Assembly: GCF_028561335.1 (NCBI RefSeq)
Contig: NZ_JAQQTG010000018.1
Location: 61,698-125,697, forward strand
DNA from: Aequorivita todarodis
GTDB taxonomy: Bacteria; Bacteroidota; Bacteroidia; Flavobacteriales; Flavobacteriaceae
Length of the DNA stretch: 64,000 nt
Direction of reading: 5' to 3'
Part shown: piece after piece, positions 61,633-64,000 of the stretch
Layout of the letters: every line of letters begins with the position of its first letter
Numbering within the stretch: position 1 is the stretch's first letter
Program-made: the position numbers and the translations under genes
Notes under the pieces: generated by a model
Told to the model about the DNA's origin: nothing
Database searches by the model: none
The model's input: the letters and a program-made list of their open reading frames with translations, nothing else

Positions 61633-62688
61633 ATGTTCGAAAACAAAGACGATTCCAGCACAAGTATTGGAAGTTTGGGCGAGTTTGGACTCATTGACCA
61701 TCTCACCAAAAATTTCACAATTAAACAGAAATCAACCGTGAAGGGCATTGGCGACGATGCCGCGGTTATTTCCTGCGATTCAAAAAAAGAAATTGTTGTT
61801 TCTACGGATTTTCTTTTGGAAGGCGTGCATTTCGATTTGAGTTACGTTCCTTTAAAACATTTGGGCTATAAGGCCGTGGTTGTAAATCTGTCTGATATTT
61901 ACGCCATGAACGCAACGCCTACACAAATTACGGTAAGTATTGCGGTTTCAAATAGATTTCCCGTGGAAGCTTTGGAAGAACTTTACGCAGGAATTATGGC
62001 AGCCGCAAAAATCTATAATATTGACGTTGTGGGCGGCGATACCACTTCTTCCACAACAGGCTTGATGATAAGCGTTACCGCGCTCGGAACGGTAAATAAA
62101 GGCGAAGCAGTATATAGAAGCGGCGCCAAAGAAAATGACTTGTTGGTGGTAACGGGCGACCTTGGGGCGGCATATATGGGTCTGCAGGTTTTGGAGCGCG
62201 AAAAGGAAGTTTTTAAGGTAAACCCAAATTCACAGCCAGATTTGGAGCCGTATTCCTATTTGGTGGAAAGGCAATTGAAACCCGAAGCGCGCAAGGATAT
62301 TTCAGGGTTACTGAAGGAGTTGGAGGTGAAACCTACTTCAATGATTGACATCAGTGATGGGTTATCTTCAGAAATTATCCACATCTGTAAGAATTCAAAA
62401 GTTGGGTGCAATTTATTTGAAGATAAAATTCCGCTGGATCCGCAGGTTATTTCAACTTGTGAGGAATTCAATCTCGATAGTACCACGATCGCTTTAAGCG
62501 GGGGTGAAGATTATGAATTGCTATTCACCATTAAAACCGAGGATTACCCAAAAATTAAGGCGAATCCACATCTAACGGTCATTGGCCATATAACAGATGA
62601 AAAGGAAGGAATTCATTTAATAAGCCGCGTGGGAACAAAAATACCTTTGACGGCAAGAGGCTGGAATGCGCTGAAAAACAACGGATAG
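61633..62688 (+). CDS. thiL: Thiamine-monophosphate kinase
   Basis: 351 residues from the ATG at 61633 (MFENKDDSSTSIG); an in-frame ATG at 61603 overlaps the promoter and is rejected. ThiL phosphorylates thiamine monophosphate to the diphosphate. Motifs: GEFGLIDHL, GIGDDAAVI, VSTDFLLEGVHFDL, VVGGDTTSSTTG, IDISDGLSSEI and LSGGEDYELLFTI. The length is normal for the family. No other thi genes are in the window. Confidence 0.94.
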   Translation: MFENKDDSSTSIGSLGEFGLIDHLTKNFTIKQKSTVKGIGDDAAVISCDSKKEIVVSTDFLLEGVHFDLSYVPLKHLGYKAVVVNLSDIYAMNATPTQITVSIAVSNRFPVEALEELYAGIMAAAKIYNIDVVGGDTTSSTTGLMISVTALGTVNKGEAVYRSGAKENDLLVVTGDLGAAYMGLQVLEREKEVFKVNPNSQPDLEPYSYLVERQLKPEARKDISGLLKELEVKPTSMIDISDGLSSEIIHICKNSKVGCNLFEDKIPLDPQVISTCEEFNLDSTTIALSGGEDYELLFTIKTEDYPKIKANPHLTVIGHITDEKEGIHLISRVGTKIPLTARGWNALKNNG

Positions 62689-62763
62689 GTTTTAAGGATG
62701 GGCACTAAAGGCCTTGTTCCATGTATAGTACGGAAATGTATTCATGAAGAAAACCGTAGATTT

Positions 62764-63009
62764 CTATTGGAGCGAAACTTTCTTCTTTTTTATGAAAAAA
62801 GAAGACAAGCACTCGTTTACTTCGCGTTGTTTGCGGGTAAGCACTTCAAATTTACCGGAATAACTGTTTGAAACCTCTTTGCCACAACAAGCACATTTGT
62901 ATTCGCTAATGTGGTCGGTAATTTTGCGGGTAATGATGTAATCGTGGCCAAATGCGGTGCATATTAGGCTCAAGATCGGAGGTCGGCTTTGGGGCGTAAC
63001 TTTATCCAT
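62764..63009 (-). CDS. Small CxxC zinc-binding protein
   Basis: 81 residues. Cys and His pairs occur in LICTAFGHDYIITRK and YKCACCGKEVSNSY, which could bind one zinc (CxxxxGH ... CxxC). The spacing recalls the DUF1660-type small proteins. The basic C-terminus ends in SSFFIKKKKVSLQ. No function can be given. Genes on both sides are unrelated. It is short but has a good start and conserved-looking cysteines. Confidence 0.55.
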   Translation of the reverse strand: MDKVTPQSRPPILSLICTAFGHDYIITRKITDHISEYKCACCGKEVSNSYSGKFEVLTRKQREVNECLSSFFIKKKKVSLQ

Positions 63010-63072
63010 CTATGTCAATTTAATTGGGGTTGATACTTCAATATTAACAAATTTTTAGATAAAGCGCAAACT

Positions 63073-63852
63073 TTATCCGATAAAAAGTAAATATTTCGCA
63101 ACAGAATTCCAATTTTCTATTAAACTCATATGGCCTCCTTCAATAATTTTTACGGAAACGCCACATCGTTCGGCAACCTTTTTGGTTTCCGGAAGTGGTA
63201 AAATGGGATCTTCTTCCGCTAAAATCATACATTTCCCTTTGGTGAAATTCTTCAGCACTTCGGTTCGGTCCTTTCGGTCGCGCATGCCCCTTATTGCGGC
63301 TTTTATGCCTTTTATGGGAAAAGCATAGGCTTCCATTTTTAAAGCCTCAATTTCTGTGGCAAATTTTTCTCGTGAAGATTCCGCGAAGAGATTTCCAATG
63401 GCCATGCTAATATAAGCCTGCGGATTTTGGTCGATAACCTTCAGTGCGCGGTCGCGATTTTGTCTTCTTTCCTCAGAATCCGCTACGGGCGTTGAATTGA
63501 GCAGGACCAATTTTTCAACTTTATGGGGAAACATTTCGGCATAGGCCAAAACAACGTAGCCGCCCATAGAATGGCCGATGAAAGTTGCTGATGGAATTTG
63601 TAAATGTTGAAGTAGCGCCTCCACAATCTCGGCCATTAATTCCATGGAGTGTGTTTCAGAAATAATTCCGCTTTTACCGTGGCCGGGAAAATCCATTGTA
63701 ATTAAAGTATTCCTTTTTGAAAACTCCGGAATCAGGGGATTCCACATAGTGGAGCTTTCCAAAAAACCGTGGAGCAGTACAATTGCCGGCCCTTTTCCAA
63801 AGGTTTCAAAATGAATTGGACTATTTTTGAATTGAAAAGTCATATTTTGCAA
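63073..63852 (-). CDS. Alpha/beta hydrolase
   Basis: 259 residues. The fold is shown by AIVLLHGFLESSTMW (oxyanion HG), DFPGHGKSG, the nucleophile elbow GHSMGGYVVL (Ser near 95), and the catalytic Asp (LAEEDPILPLP) and His (EGGHMSLIEN) near the C-terminus. The triad is complete. The substrate is unknown: esterase, lipase or MenH-like. The ATG at residue 4 (MTFQFKNSP) is an equally possible start. Confidence 0.88.
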   Translation of the reverse strand: MQNMTFQFKNSPIHFETFGKGPAIVLLHGFLESSTMWNPLIPEFSKRNTLITMDFPGHGKSGIISETHSMELMAEIVEALLQHLQIPSATFIGHSMGGYVVLAYAEMFPHKVEKLVLLNSTPVADSEERRQNRDRALKVIDQNPQAYISMAIGNLFAESSREKFATEIEALKMEAYAFPIKGIKAAIRGMRDRKDRTEVLKNFTKGKCMILAEEDPILPLPETKKVAERCGVSVKIIEGGHMSLIENWNSVAKYLLFIG

Positions 63853-63862
63853 AAGGCCCCAA

Positions 63863-63877
63863 AGGTCTTTAAGACCT
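63863..63877. repeat. Short palindrome AGGTCTT-T-AAGACCT
   Basis: Perfect 7-bp arms (63863-63869 and 63871-63877) just upstream of the hydrolase gene, in DNA that reads like dispersed intergenic repeats (AAAGGCCCCAAAGGTC). It could be an operator for the hydrolase gene or a repeat fragment. Nothing else is seen from 63853 to the window end. Confidence 0.35.
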
Positions 63878-64000
63878 CTTATGTTTGGTCATTAAATGAT
63901 TTGTCCAAAAATACGATTATTTTAGGCTTTTAAATTAAAGGAATAAGATCAGGTTAAGGTTGCCATTTAAACCTAGACAACAACAATACTATGTATGTCC

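Noticed and set aside
1..64000. CRISPR array, prophage, insertion sequence, rRNA or tRNA
   Set aside because: No regularly spaced repeats, integrase, transposase, phage structural genes or RNA gene consensus were seen; the R-M pairs have no mobility genes beside them.

Overview
The window looks like the chromosome of a Bacteroidota, most likely a Flavobacteriaceae member. The evidence is -7 promoter elements of the TAnnTTTG type, proteins with type IX secretion (T9SS) C-terminal sorting domains, a PorP/SprF + OmpA + gliding-associated adhesin cassette, three large TonB-dependent receptors with carboxypeptidase-like N-terminal domains, a SUF-type Fe-S assembly operon, and many SC-type lipoproteins. 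The genus cannot be fixed from the window alone. No rRNA, tRNA, CRISPR array, transposase or prophage was seen.

Layout. 1-5.8 kb: a partial zinc-ribbon gene, a DUF6268 outer-membrane protein, a class V aminotransferase, DsbD and a lipoprotein. 5.9-11.2 kb: ileS, a DksA/TraR-like gene, an adhesin-like gene and lspA. 11.2-20.6 kb, all minus strand: DUF2752, CD225-like, 5-formyl-THF cyclo-ligase, then a peptide-ligase module (retropepsin-like RimB, RimK, M14-type amidohydrolase) split by a C5-cytosine restriction-modification (R-M) pair, a second RimK, and a TonB receptor with a His-rich partner. 20.8-33 kb, plus strand: uvrC, a patatin/outer-membrane barrel protein, tyrosine catabolism (hmgA, hppD), DUF3108, an M23 peptidase, a TonB receptor and a small His-containing membrane protein. 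33-38.5 kb: a secreted EEP-family nuclease or phosphoesterase divergent from a TonB receptor and a DUF5689 lipoprotein, plausibly one extracellular nucleic-acid or phosphoester scavenging locus. 38.6-44 kb: OmpA/PD40, SprF and T9SS adhesin. 44.3-45.6 kb: hflX.

45.6-56.5 kb is a SUF Fe-S operon read on the minus strand: sufA, four-helix-bundle gene, sufB, lipoprotein, sufC, sufD, R-M pair, sufS, META lipoprotein, sufE, DUF59, DUF2480, DUF3078. It carries several insertions: a second R-M cassette whose methyltransferase has an added SNase-like tail, an S23-type four-helix-bundle gene with a 29-nt repeat on one side, and two small lipoproteins. 56.6-61.5 kb is a four-gene minus-strand operon pairing an MbnH-like di-haem protein with an MbnP-like protein, plus a beta-propeller lipoprotein and a T9SS choice-of-anchor B protein. 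61.6-64 kb: thiL, a small CxxC protein and an alpha/beta hydrolase.

The observations I rate highest are: the IleRS signature HIGH rewritten as GIHH, a form linked to mupirocin hyper-resistance in type 2 IleRS; two R-M cassettes seated exactly at gene junctions inside housekeeping operons; the methyltransferase-SNase-like fusion; and the MbnP/MbnH-type module. Several dispersed palindromic repeats lie at, or run into, gene 3' ends.
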